Assembly (NCBI RefSeq): GCF_016862455.1
Contig: NZ_BOMZ01000088.1
Location: forward strand, 62,001-126,000
DNA length: 64,000 bases
DNA from: Actinoplanes utahensis
GTDB lineage: Bacteria; Actinomycetota; Actinomycetes; Mycobacteriales; Micromonosporaceae
Reading direction: 5' to 3'
Position numbers and translations under genes: made by a program. Shown piece after piece: positions 56,122 to 64,000 of the stretch. The notes below the pieces were generated by a model. That model had not been told where the DNA came from and ran no database searches. It was given only the letters and a program-made list of their open reading frames with translations. Each line of letters opens with the position of its first letter. Position 1 is the first letter of the stretch.

Positions 56122-58239
56122 TCAGCTGCCGATGGCGCCGCCGTCGGCCTTCCAGGTCACGACCACGGCGGGCTTGGCGAAGTCGCCGTCCGGCCAGGTC
56201 GACGCCGGCTTGTCCACGGACGCGCCGGTGATCTCGCCGGGGTGCTGGACCGCGACGAAGACCGACTTGTCGTCGCCGGTGATGAACGGGCCGCAGGTCT
56301 CGGCGCCCTTGGGCACGGTGAGGAACTGCCGCAGGTGGCCCTTCTCCTTACCCTCGATCGGGGTGGCGAACAGGCCGTCGTTGCTGCCCAGCGCGTTGCC
56401 GTCGGTGGAGATCCAGAGGTTGCCGGCGCTGTCGAAGGCGACGTTGTCCGGGCAGGAGATCGGGGAGACGGCGGCCTTGTCGTACCCACCGAAGTAGGTG
56501 TCGGCGGACGCCGGGTCGCCGCAGACGATCGGCAGCTCCCACGTGAAGGTGGTGCCGGTGTGGTCGCCGCGGGTCTCGGTGATCTCGAAGATGTGGCCGT
56601 GCTTGTTGGCGTTGCGCGGATTGGCCTCGTCCGCCTTGGCGTTCGTGCCGACACCGCGGTTGCTGTTGTTGGTCATCGCCGCGTAGATCTTGCCGGTACG
56701 CAGGCTGGGCTGGACGTCCTCGGGGCGGTCCATCTTGGTGGCGCCGACAGCGTCACCGGCGAGGCGGGTGAAGGTCAGCACCTCCTCGGCGGTCATGCCG
56801 GGCACGAAGGACCGGTTGCCCGAGACCAGCTTGATCCACTCGCCCTTGCCGTCGAACTTCCCGTCGGCGGGAAGCTTGCCGGTGCCGTCGATCTCGGCGG
56901 CCGGGCTGTCGCCGGTGACCTTGGCGACGTAGAGGGTGCCCGACTCGAGGAGCGTCAGGTTGTGCTTGCGCGCCCACGGCGACTTGCTGTCGATGTACTT
57001 CTTGTCCGAGACGAACTTGTACAGGTAGTCGAACCGCTCGTCGTCACCCATGTACGCGACGACGTGACCGCTCTTGGCGACGATGACGTTGGCGCCCTCG
57101 TGCTTGAACCGGCCCATGGCGGTGTGCTTGCGCGGGCGGCCCTCGGGGTCGAACGGGTCGACCTCGACGATCCAGCCGAACCGGTTCGCCTCGTTGGGGT
57201 TGAGGGTCAGGTCGAAGCGGTCCTGTGCCCGGTCCCACTTGCGGCTGCCGCTGAAGTAGCGGGTGGCGGTGACGAAGCCGTACCGGTTGAGCTTGGCCTT
57301 GGCGTCGGCGCTCACGCCGTCGCCGCCGATGAAGTACTGGTTGAAGTTCTCCTCGCCGGAGAGCACGGTGCCCCACGGGGTGACGCCGCCGGCACAGTTG
57401 TTCAGGGTGCCGATGACGATCCGGCCGGACGGGTCGGCCTTGGTCTTCACCAGGGCGGAGCCGGCGACCGGGCCGGTCAGCTTGAACTCGGTGTCCAGCG
57501 CGGTGATGCGGCGGTTGAACGGCAGCCGGCGGCCCTTGACCGGCTTCCACTGCCCGGTGCGGCCGACCTTCTCGATCTCGACGACCGACAGGCCGTGCGC
57601 CGCCATGGCGATCTCGACCTGCTCCACCGTGAGGGCGTCCTGGCTGGTGAAGCCACGGAACATCAGGTCCTCGTTGGTGTACTCGTGGTTGACCACGAGC
57701 AGGGCGCGGTCGCTGCGCCCCGGGATCGGCAGGACGCCGACGAAGTCGTTGTTGTAGCCGAACTGCTTCGACTGGGCCGCCGCGGTCTGCTTGTCCACGT
57801 CGAACTTGGGCGCGCCGGGCTCGACCGGGTCGCCCCAGCGGATCACCACGGAGGACCGGTAGCCCTCCGGGATGGTGAACGCGTCGAGGGTGTTCGGGGC
57901 GACCGGCTTGAAGCCGATCTTGCCGGCCTTGGGCTGCGGGTGGTGGTGCCCGTGCCCGTGGCCGCTGCCGGGGTGCGCGGCGGGGGCGGCGGCGGCGGGG
58001 CCGGCGGCCGCGAGCGCGGAGCCGCCGAAGCCGAGCACCATGGCGCCGACGGCGCCGGCGCGGACCACACCGCGGCGGCTCATCTCGGCGTTGACGACGT
58101 CGCCCAGGTACGGGTTGGCCGACTCGTTCGGCGCGGGGTGGTCACACGCGTTGGCGCAACGGTAAAGGCAGGTCATCGCGTCTCGGCTGCCGCCGCTGTG
58201 TCCCAGCAGCGGCAGCAGACGGCGACTGAAGTCCGGCAT
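56122..58239 (-). CDS. phoX: PhoX-type secreted alkaline phosphatase
   Basis: A 705-residue Tat-exported phosphatase. The N-terminal region is long (about 50 residues with CLYRCANACDHPAPNES) before the twin-arginine signal SRRGVVRAGAVGAMVLGFGG. A His-rich stretch HGHGHHHP follows. The catalytic part shows VVNHEYTNEDLM, NNCAGGVTPWGTVLSGEENF, GWIVEVDPFDPEG and MGDDERFDYLYKFV, typical of the calcium/iron PhoX active site. Start ATG 58239 with GAGGAGAAC upstream. A PHO box lies about 98 nt upstream, so PhoP-mediated phosphate control is likely. Confidence 0.93.
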   Translation of the reverse strand: MPDFSRRLLPLLGHSGGSRDAMTCLYRCANACDHPAPNESANPYLGDVVNAEMSRRGVVRAGAVGAMVLGFGGSALAAAGPAAAAPAAHPGSGHGHGHHHPQPKAGKIGFKPVAPNTLDAFTIPEGYRSSVVIRWGDPVEPGAPKFDVDKQTAAAQSKQFGYNNDFVGVLPIPGRSDRALLVVNHEYTNEDLMFRGFTSQDALTVEQVEIAMAAHGLSVVEIEKVGRTGQWKPVKGRRLPFNRRITALDTEFKLTGPVAGSALVKTKADPSGRIVIGTLNNCAGGVTPWGTVLSGEENFNQYFIGGDGVSADAKAKLNRYGFVTATRYFSGSRKWDRAQDRFDLTLNPNEANRFGWIVEVDPFDPEGRPRKHTAMGRFKHEGANVIVAKSGHVVAYMGDDERFDYLYKFVSDKKYIDSKSPWARKHNLTLLESGTLYVAKVTGDSPAAEIDGTGKLPADGKFDGKGEWIKLVSGNRSFVPGMTAEEVLTFTRLAGDAVGATKMDRPEDVQPSLRTGKIYAAMTNNSNRGVGTNAKADEANPRNANKHGHIFEITETRGDHTGTTFTWELPIVCGDPASADTYFGGYDKAAVSPISCPDNVAFDSAGNLWISTDGNALGSNDGLFATPIEGKEKGHLRQFLTVPKGAETCGPFITGDDKSVFVAVQHPGEITGASVDKPASTWPDGDFAKPAVVVTWKADGGAIGS

Positions 58240-58336
58240 CGGTTTCGTTCTCCTCGGTCTCGCGCCACCCTGCGGTGACGTGCTGCCCGGACGCTAGGAA
58301 GCCGAGATGTACGGCGACCACCCCCGCGTGGTGGCA

Positions 58337-58358
58337 TGCGAGTGAACGCGGCGTGAAC
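58337..58358 (-). promoter_or_regulatory. PHO box for phoX
   Basis: On the minus strand two adjacent 11-nt units read GTTCACGCCGC and GTTCACTCGCA. Both start with GTTCAC, as in the Streptomyces PhoP direct-repeat box. Confidence 0.65.
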
Positions 58359-58404
58359 CTCCGTCATGGTCGCCGATCGGGGCGCTGAAGCGGATCCCGT
58401 CGTA

Positions 58405-58437
58405 GTGAGCGCTAACAAGTAGGCACCCTAAACGTTT
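58405..58437. promoter_or_regulatory. LacI-type operators before the GH51-GH43 operon
   Basis: GTGAGCGCTAAC (58405-58416) is a near palindrome around GCGC with one mismatch, and AAACGTTT (58430-58437) is perfect. Both resemble LacI-family sites of sugar-utilisation genes. Confidence 0.45.
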
Positions 58438-58467
58438 CAGCGCTGCAAGACCATCGACACCGAACTC

Positions 58468-58498
58468 TTGACAGCCGTATCGATGTTTGCGTACACAT
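58468..58498 (+). promoter_or_regulatory. Probable promoter of the GH51-GH43 operon
   Basis: TTGACA at 58468-58473 and TACACAT at 58492-58498 (18-nt spacing), about 62 nt upstream of the GH51 ATG at 58561. Confidence 0.5.
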
Positions 58499-58560
58499 TG
58501 CTGAGCCCTTTCCCCGGAAACACTTCTGAAACCGTTGCGATGCGCACCGGAGGACCCCTC

Positions 58561-61059
58561 ATGCCCAAGATCCCCTACCGCCTCGCGGGAGCGGCCGCCG
58601 TTCTGGTGTCGCTCCCGCTGGCGGTCTCCCCGCCGGTCGCCGCCCACGCGGTCGAGCCGGACTACACGATCACGGTGAACCCGGCCGCGACCGGCGCCGC
58701 GATTCCGAAGTCGATGTACGGCGTCTTCTTCGAGGACATCAACTACGCCGCCGACGGCGGTCTCTACGCGGAACTGGTCCGCAACCGCTCGTTCGAGTTC
58801 AACGGCACCGACGCGGCCGGCTGGAACGGCCTCACCGGCTGGACCGCCTCCGGCCCGGCCACGGTGACCAACGACGACCAGCGGCTCAACGAGCGCAACC
58901 GCAACTACCTCACGGTGAGCGGCCCGGCCGGCCTGGTCAACGCCGGCTACAACACCGGCCTCGCGGTGGCCCGGTCGGAGCACTACGACTTCTCGGTCTG
59001 GGCACGGGCCGACGCGGCCGCCTCGCTCGAGGTCGCGCTGCAGACCGCGGACGGCACCGCGCTGTCAGCGCCACTCAGGCTCAAAGTCTCCGGCGACACC
59101 TGGAAGAAGTACACCGGCACGCTGCGGGCCACCGCCACGAGCGACGTCGCCCGCCTCTCGGTGAAGACGACAGGCGCCGCCACGCTGCGCCTCGACGAGA
59201 TCTCGCTGTTCCCGCGGGACACCTACAAGGGCCGCACCAACGGGCTGCGCAAGGACCTCGCCGAGAAGATCGCGGCGCTCGATCCGGGCTTCGTCCGGTT
59301 CCCCGGCGGCTGCCTGGTCAACACCGGCAGCATGTACCCGTACGACGCCGCCAACGACTACCCGCGCGCCCGGTCCTACCAGTGGAAGGACACCGTCGGG
59401 CCGGTCGAGACGCGGGCCACCAACAAGAACTTCTGGGGCTACAACGCCACCTACGGCCTCGGCTACTACGAGTACTTCCAGTTCTCCGAGGACATCGGCG
59501 CCATGCCGCTGCCGGTGCTGCCGGCGCTGGTCACCGGCTGCGGGCAGAACCGCGCCACGGTCGACGAGAAGCTGCTGCAGCAGTACATCCAGGACGCGCT
59601 CGACCTGATCGAGTTCGCCAACGGCCCGGTCACCAGCACGTGGGGCAAGGTCCGCGCCGAGATGGGCCACCCGAAGCCGTTCGGGATGACCACGATCGGC
59701 GTCGGCAACGAGGAGAACCTGCCCGAGGAGTACTGGGCGAACTTCGTGAAGTTCGAGGCCGCCATCAAGGCGAAGCACCCGGACATCACCGTGGTCAGCA
59801 ACTCCGGGCCGGACGACCAGGGCGCCACGTTCGACAACCTGTGGGCCAAGAACCGGGCGCACGGCTCGGACATGGTCGACGAGCACTACTACAACAGCCC
59901 GGCGTGGTTCCTGCAGAACAACAAGCGCTACGACGCGTACGACCGCAATGGTCCCAAGGTCTTCCTCGGCGAGTACGCGTCGCTGGACAACAAGCTGTAC
60001 AACTCGCTGGCCGAGGCCGCGTACATGACCGGCCTGGAGCGCAACGCCGACGTGGTGAAGATGGCGTCCTACGCGCCGCTGCTCGCCAACATCGACAACG
60101 TGCAGTGGAAGCCGGACATGATCTGGTTCGACAACGACGAGTCGTGGGGCTCCACCAGCTACCACGTGCAGAAGCTGTTCATGAACAACGTCGGTGACCG
60201 GGTCGTCCCGACCACCACGACCGGCGGCGGCGTACAGACGGCCAAGCCGATCACCGGCGCGATCGGCCTGTCCACCTGGCGGACCGCGGCGACGTACGAC
60301 GACGTCAAGGTCACCAGGCCGGACGGCACGACACTGTTCAGCGACGACTTCTCCGACGGGAACGCCGACGGCTGGTCGCCGGTGACCAACCGCGGCGACT
60401 GGAGCGTCCGCGACGGCGGTTACGCCCAGACGACCACGGACACCGAGGACACCATGGTCAAGGCGGCGACGATCGCCGAGACCGATTACGACTACACCCT
60501 CAAGGCCACCAAGCAGGCCGGCGCCGAGGGCTTCCTGGTCGCGTTCGGCATCCAGGAGACCGGCAACTTCTACTGGTGGAACCTGGGCGGCTGGAACAAC
60601 ACCCAGGGCGCCGTGGAGAAGGGCGTCACCAGCGCCAAGGAACAGCTGCTGACCAAGCCCAACACGGTCGAGACCGGAAAGACCTACGACCTCCGGATCT
60701 CGGTACGGGGTACGAAGGTCACCCTCTACCTGGACGGCGTGGAGTGGGCCTCGTTCGACGACAACGCGGTCACCGAGCCGTTCGCGCAGGTCGTCACCGA
60801 GGACACCAAGGCCGGCGAGCTCATCGTCAAGGTCGTCAACGCGCAGGACACGCCGGCGGTCACCCGGATCGACCTGGGCGGGCGCAAGGTGTCGCGGACC
60901 GCGAAGCAGACCGTGATCACCGGTGACCCGGGCGAGCAGAACACCCGCTCCGCCGAGCCGATCCAGCCGGTCACCACGACCGTCACCGGGATCGCCTCCA
61001 CGTTCACCCGCGAGTTCGCGCCGAACTCGGTCACCTTCCTGCGCATCAAGACCCGATGA
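58561..61059 (+). CDS. Secreted alpha-L-arabinofuranosidase, GH51
   Basis: An 832-residue secreted enzyme. ATG 58561 after GGAGG begins a signal peptide ending near AHAV. An N-terminal CBM4-like part (about 80-220: NERNRNYLTVSGPAGLVNAG, SEHYDFSVWAR) lies next to the GH51 barrel, which starts with FEDINYAADGGLYAELVRN. Acid/base Glu384 (TIGVGNEENLPEEYW) and nucleophile Glu471 (KVFLGEYASL) are present. A laminin-G/concanavalin-like insert (about 580-740: FSDDFSDGNADGW, FYWWNLGGWNNT) sits in the C-terminal beta domain. First gene of a two-gene operon; the GH43 gene begins 11 nt after its stop. Removes arabinose side chains. Confidence 0.93.
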   Translation: MPKIPYRLAGAAAVLVSLPLAVSPPVAAHAVEPDYTITVNPAATGAAIPKSMYGVFFEDINYAADGGLYAELVRNRSFEFNGTDAAGWNGLTGWTASGPATVTNDDQRLNERNRNYLTVSGPAGLVNAGYNTGLAVARSEHYDFSVWARADAAASLEVALQTADGTALSAPLRLKVSGDTWKKYTGTLRATATSDVARLSVKTTGAATLRLDEISLFPRDTYKGRTNGLRKDLAEKIAALDPGFVRFPGGCLVNTGSMYPYDAANDYPRARSYQWKDTVGPVETRATNKNFWGYNATYGLGYYEYFQFSEDIGAMPLPVLPALVTGCGQNRATVDEKLLQQYIQDALDLIEFANGPVTSTWGKVRAEMGHPKPFGMTTIGVGNEENLPEEYWANFVKFEAAIKAKHPDITVVSNSGPDDQGATFDNLWAKNRAHGSDMVDEHYYNSPAWFLQNNKRYDAYDRNGPKVFLGEYASLDNKLYNSLAEAAYMTGLERNADVVKMASYAPLLANIDNVQWKPDMIWFDNDESWGSTSYHVQKLFMNNVGDRVVPTTTTGGGVQTAKPITGAIGLSTWRTAATYDDVKVTRPDGTTLFSDDFSDGNADGWSPVTNRGDWSVRDGGYAQTTTDTEDTMVKAATIAETDYDYTLKATKQAGAEGFLVAFGIQETGNFYWWNLGGWNNTQGAVEKGVTSAKEQLLTKPNTVETGKTYDLRISVRGTKVTLYLDGVEWASFDDNAVTEPFAQVVTEDTKAGELIVKVVNAQDTPAVTRIDLGGRKVSRTAKQTVITGDPGEQNTRSAEPIQPVTTTVTGIASTFTREFAPNSVTFLRIKTR

Positions 61060-61070
61060 GGAGCCCGTCG

Positions 61071-62471
61071 ATGAACCGACGAACCGTGTTGACGGGCGGC
61101 GCCGTGGGCGCCCTCGCCGTCGTCCTGCCCGCGGGCGCGGACGGCGCCCCGCAGGCGAAGCCGCTGCCCACCGATGCTGAAATCTATGGTGTGCCCACCG
61201 TCGACCCGCTGATCAGCCAGCGCGCGGACCCCTGGATCACCAAGCCGGTGAACGGCACCTACTACTTCACCGGGTCGGTGCCCGAGTACGACCGCCTGGT
61301 CATCCGCGGCGCCTCCACCATCGAGGGCCTCGCATCCGCCGAGGAGTCGGTGATCTGGCGCCGGCCCACCAGCGGCAGGATGGGCGGCCACATCTGGGCG
61401 CCGGAGCTGCACCGCATCGGCGGCCGGTGGTACATCTACTTCGCCGCCGGTGACGCCGGCGACGTGTTCCGGATCCGCACCTACGTGATGGAGTCGGCGC
61501 TCGACGACCCGCGCGACCCGGCCGGCTGGACCCTCAAGGGGCAGCTGGTCACCGAGTGGGACGGCTTCACCCTCGACGCCACCAGCTTCACCCACAAGGG
61601 CAGGCAGTACCTGGTGTGGGCGCAGAGCGAGCCGGAGATCGCGGTCAACACCAGCCTGTACATCGCCGAGATGGCGAACCCGTGGACCTTCAAGTCCAAG
61701 CCGACCCGGATCGCCACCCCCACGAAGAGCTGGGAGATCATCGGGTACCGGGTGAACGAGGGCCCCGCCGTGCTCATCCGCAACGGCAAGGTGTTCATCA
61801 CCTTCTCGGCCAGCGCGACCGACGCGAACTACTGCATGGGCCTGCTCACCGCCTCGGCCTCCGCCGACCTGCTGAAGCGGGAGAGCTGGACGAAGAACCC
61901 GGACCCGATCTTCGTGTCGAACGAGGAGACCGAGCGGTACGGCCCGGGGCACAACTCGTTCACGGTGGCCGAGGACGGGAAGACGGACGTGCTCGTCTAC
62001 CACGCCCGCGACTACAAGGCGATCACCGGCGACCCGCTGTACGACCCCAACCGGCACACCCGGGTGCAGAAGGTCTACTGGCACGAGGACGGGACGCCGC
62101 TGTTCGGCATCCCGGTCGGCTCCGGCGGCCCCATCGTCCGGCTGTCGCCCGCCGACGCCAAGCGCTCCTTCGTCAAGCACGAGGGCGACGCGATCCGGGC
62201 CGTCCAGGCCCCGCGTGAGCTGGAGCTGACCCAGTTCCGGTTCGTCAAGGCCGCCGACGGCGCCGAGACGATCCAGTCGGTCGACCAGCCGGCGAAGTTC
62301 GTGGCGGTCGACGGCACGCGCGTGGCGCTGGGCGCGACCGGCACACCGGTGACCCGGATCGCCGTGAAGGACGGCGTGACCATCCGGGTCGCGCCCGGCC
62401 GGTTCCTGAAGGTCCTGAAGAACGGCGAGCTCACCGTCGCCGACAAGGCCACGGTCTTCACGCTCAGCTGA
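61071..62471 (+). CDS. Secreted GH43-family glycoside hydrolase
   Basis: A 466-residue exported enzyme. ATG 61071 after GAGGAG begins a Tat signal, NRRTVLTGGAVGALAVVLP. The GH43 five-bladed propeller shows the base ADPWIT (Asp), GGHIWAPELHRIGGRWY (Asp region) and the acid in RVNEGPAVLIRNGKV (Glu). It has a small beta-trefoil-like C-terminal region (FRFVKAADGAETIQS, FVAVDGTRVALG). Probably an arabinofuranosidase or arabinanase working with the GH51 enzyme. A perfect hairpin follows. Confidence 0.9.
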   Translation: MNRRTVLTGGAVGALAVVLPAGADGAPQAKPLPTDAEIYGVPTVDPLISQRADPWITKPVNGTYYFTGSVPEYDRLVIRGASTIEGLASAEESVIWRRPTSGRMGGHIWAPELHRIGGRWYIYFAAGDAGDVFRIRTYVMESALDDPRDPAGWTLKGQLVTEWDGFTLDATSFTHKGRQYLVWAQSEPEIAVNTSLYIAEMANPWTFKSKPTRIATPTKSWEIIGYRVNEGPAVLIRNGKVFITFSASATDANYCMGLLTASASADLLKRESWTKNPDPIFVSNEETERYGPGHNSFTVAEDGKTDVLVYHARDYKAITGDPLYDPNRHTRVQKVYWHEDGTPLFGIPVGSGGPIVRLSPADAKRSFVKHEGDAIRAVQAPRELELTQFRFVKAADGAETIQSVDQPAKFVAVDGTRVALGATGTPVTRIAVKDGVTIRVAPGRFLKVLKNGELTVADKATVFTLS

Positions 62472-62476
62472 GCACT

Positions 62477-62510
62477 CCGCCGGGGGCGGGCGCAGCCCCG
62501 CCCCCGGCGG
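62477..62510 (+). terminator. Terminator after the GH51-GH43 operon
   Basis: CCGCCGGGGGCGGG (62477-62490), loop CGCAGC, CCCGCCCCCGGCGG (62497-62510): 14 perfect base pairs, 5 nt after the stop. Confidence 0.85.
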
Positions 62511-62530
62511 CCGACCTCCGGGATCGTGCC

Positions 62531-63778
62531 ATGGACGCCTCCGCGCTGGCCTTCCTGCAGGTCGGCCGGGCCGGGGTGATCCGGGACTGGAATCCGGCCG
62601 CCGAGAAGCTGTTCGGCTGGACGCGGGAGGAGATCCTCGGGCAGCGGCTGACGGGCACCGTCATCCCGCCGGCGCTGCGATCCGCGCACAACGCCGGATT
62701 CGCCCGCAGGCTGGTCAGCGGCGACAGCGACGGCCTGGGCCACCCGACCGAAGTGCCGGCCCTGCACCGCGACGGCTCCGAACTGCGCATCTCGATGACC
62801 GTCGTCGCGCTCGGCGACGACGGCTTCTTCGCGTACGTCACCGACCGGACCGACGGGCACCGGGCCCAGCAGGAACTGCAGCGCAGCCACACGCTGATCA
62901 GCGCGATCCTGCAGCACACCACGGCGATGATCTCGGCGAAGGACCTGGCCGGCCGCCACCTGTTCGTCAACGGCGAGTACGAGCGGGCCTTCCAGGTCAC
63001 CGCCGCCGACATGGTCGGCCGCACCGAGGCCGACCTGCTGTCCGCCTCGGTGGCCGCGGTCGGGCGCACCCACGACCAGGAGGTCGTCGCGAGCGGCACG
63101 GCGAAGACGGTCCTCGAGGAGATCCCGTTCGGCGACGAGATCCGCCGGTACGTGGTCACCCGGGTGCCGCTGACCGACCCGGACGGCTCGGTGCACGGCT
63201 TCTGCGCGATCGCCGTCGACGACACCGTGCGCCAGCGCAGCGAGGACGCCATCGCGGCCGGCGAGCGACGGTTCTGGACCACGGTCAACAACGCGCCCGG
63301 CATGCTCTACCAGTTCCGGATGGAACCGGACGGCCGGACCTCCGTCACCTTCGCCTCCGACGGATGCCGCGACATCTACCAACTCGAACCCGGCGAGATC
63401 CTCGAGTCGGCGGCCCGGATCGTCGACATCATCGCCCCCGAGGACCGGCAGTCGTTCGCCGACACCGTGCTGGAATCGGCGCGGACCCTGGAGCCGTGGG
63501 ACTGGCGCGGCAGCGTGATCCGGCGCGACGGGTCACGGCGCTGGCTGTACGGCGTGGCCCGGCCGCACCGGGAGCCGGACGCCGCCCTCACCGCGCTGAT
63601 CGCCGCGAAGGATCAGGAGGCCCTGGCCGGCCTGTGGCGCGCCGCGCTACGCGGCGAACGCGCCGACTCCGACGTGGCCGGCCCCGGCGGCCGCCTGCTG
63701 GTCCGCCTCCGCCCGCGCGGCGCGACGATCAACGTGTCCTGCTTCCGGATCACCACGCCGCGGGAACACTCGGCATGA
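62531..63778 (+). CDS. Triple-PAS sensory protein without an output domain
   Basis: A 415-residue soluble protein of three PAS domains in a row: about 8-108 (AGVIRDWNPAAEKLFGWTRE, HRDGSELRISMTVV), about 122-232 (FVNGEYERAFQVTAADMVG, FCAIAVDDT) and about 245-350 (FWTTVNNAPGMLYQFRMEPD, IIAPEDRQSFADTV). No kinase, GGDEF or HTH follows; the last 60 residues (QEALAGLWRAALRGERADSD and beyond) are unclassified. It is coupled by ATGA to the next gene, so the output may be there. Confidence 0.85.
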   Translation: MDASALAFLQVGRAGVIRDWNPAAEKLFGWTREEILGQRLTGTVIPPALRSAHNAGFARRLVSGDSDGLGHPTEVPALHRDGSELRISMTVVALGDDGFFAYVTDRTDGHRAQQELQRSHTLISAILQHTTAMISAKDLAGRHLFVNGEYERAFQVTAADMVGRTEADLLSASVAAVGRTHDQEVVASGTAKTVLEEIPFGDEIRRYVVTRVPLTDPDGSVHGFCAIAVDDTVRQRSEDAIAAGERRFWTTVNNAPGMLYQFRMEPDGRTSVTFASDGCRDIYQLEPGEILESAARIVDIIAPEDRQSFADTVLESARTLEPWDWRGSVIRRDGSRRWLYGVARPHREPDAALTALIAAKDQEALAGLWRAALRGERADSDVAGPGGRLLVRLRPRGATINVSCFRITTPREHSA

Positions 63779-64000
63779 CCACGCCCACCGGGCCCCGCCT
63801 GCCCCGCAAACTCGGCGAGATCGGCATCCCGATGACGCCGCTGCCGGCCGGCACACCGGTCGGCGACATCGCCGGCGCCCTCGCCGCGGACACCCTCGCC
63901 CCCGGCGTGATCATCGAGGCCAGCGACGGGTACCGGCTGCTGAGCCGGGCCGCGGTGGACCGGGTCCACAACGGCCCCGGAACCGCCGGCCACCGCACCG
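63775..64000 (+). CDS. Protein of unknown class, possibly a cyclic-di-GMP signalling protein (partial)
   Basis: ATGA overlap with the triple-PAS gene stop. About 75 residues are visible: MTTPTGPRLPRKLGEIGIPM, TPLPAGTPVGDIAGALAAD, GVIIEASDGYRLLSRAAVDR. This is the kind of CBS-like N terminus seen before GGDEF/EAL domains, but no such domain is in the window. The frame runs off the right edge. Confidence 0.5.
   Translation, partial: MTTPTGPRLPRKLGEIGIPMTPLPAGTPVGDIAGALAADTLAPGVIIEASDGYRLLSRAAVDRVHNGPGTAGHRT

Noticed and set aside
1..64000. tRNA or rRNA genes
   Set aside because: No rRNA-like or cloverleaf-type conserved sequence was noticed; the intergenic gaps are mostly short.

Overview
The window is very GC-rich, has strongly GC-biased third codon positions and frequent GTG starts, and carries typical actinobacterial gene families. 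These include type VII secretion (ESX-like) proteins, DUF6879, a DUF222/13E12 HNH protein, an actinobacterial PHO box, and a FadA2/FabG4/MaoC cluster like that of mycobacteria. A methyl-accepting chemotaxis protein together with several secreted plant-polysaccharide hydrolases suggests a motile-spored soil actinomycete, most likely Actinoplanes or another Micromonosporaceae. This assignment is inference. No rRNA, tRNA or CRISPR array was seen. Coordinates come from reading the sequence by eye, and family calls rest on motifs, not on database searches.

Layout. 1-7.3 kb: secreted PAP2-type phosphatase (cut by the window start), a secreted DNase I-fold hydrolase with a jacalin-like lectin, a PLP decarboxylase, a DeoR regulator divergent from a deoxyribosyltransferase-like protein, and a secreted alpha/beta hydrolase. 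7.3-9.2 kb: a three-gene ESX-like module. 9.3-13.7 kb: a LysR regulator divergent from putA. 13.8-18.4 kb: a lipoprotein under a CebR-like box, a DinB/maleylpyruvate-isomerase-like protein, a HAD phosphatase, and an Lrp regulator divergent from an amino-acid dehydrogenase. 18.6-28.8 kb: two odd repeat-bearing small ORFs, an aldo-keto reductase, YggT, a CE7 esterase, RecD2, a DUF4360 protein, a His-rich YibE/F membrane protein, an ADC-family protein and the chemotaxis receptor. 28.9-31.3 kb: dhaL-dhaK divergent from dhaM plus a stand-alone HPr. 31.4-32.8 kb: GH10 xylanase. 33.0-36.9 kb: thiolase divergent from FabG4-type reductase and MaoC. 36.9-40.4 kb: a decayed segment with tandem repeats, broken IS481- and IS630-type transposase genes and a 13E12-family HNH gene. 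40.7-45.9 kb: an unrecognised modular protein, then an acyl-CoA dehydrogenase/ligase/SDR operon and DUF6879. 45.9-51.2 kb: a giant DUF4011-helicase-nuclease-DUF3320 protein. 51.3-56.1 kb: thioredoxin reductase/methyltransferase fusion divergent from an XRE-cupin regulator, a 2-hydroxyacid dehydrogenase and a membrane protein pair. 56.1-62.5 kb: PhoX with a PHO box, then a GH51-GH43 arabinan operon. 62.5-64 kb: a triple-PAS protein and the start of another gene.

Themes. Extracellular hemicellulose and phosphate scavenging recurs (xylanase, arabinofuranosidases, acetylxylan esterase, PhoX, PAP2), with LacI-type, xylanase-type and PHO-type operator sequences in front of the genes. Two lipid modules and a PTS-dependent dihydroxyacetone kinase complete the catabolic picture. 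The most notable observations are: the 1752-residue Hhe-like putative defence helicase, whose Vsr-like nuclease domain appears to have lost its catalytic acids; a dispersed family of 25-bp hairpins with compensatory changes, each just after a stop codon; the unrecognised modular protein at 40.7 kb; and the transposon graveyard at 37-40 kb.
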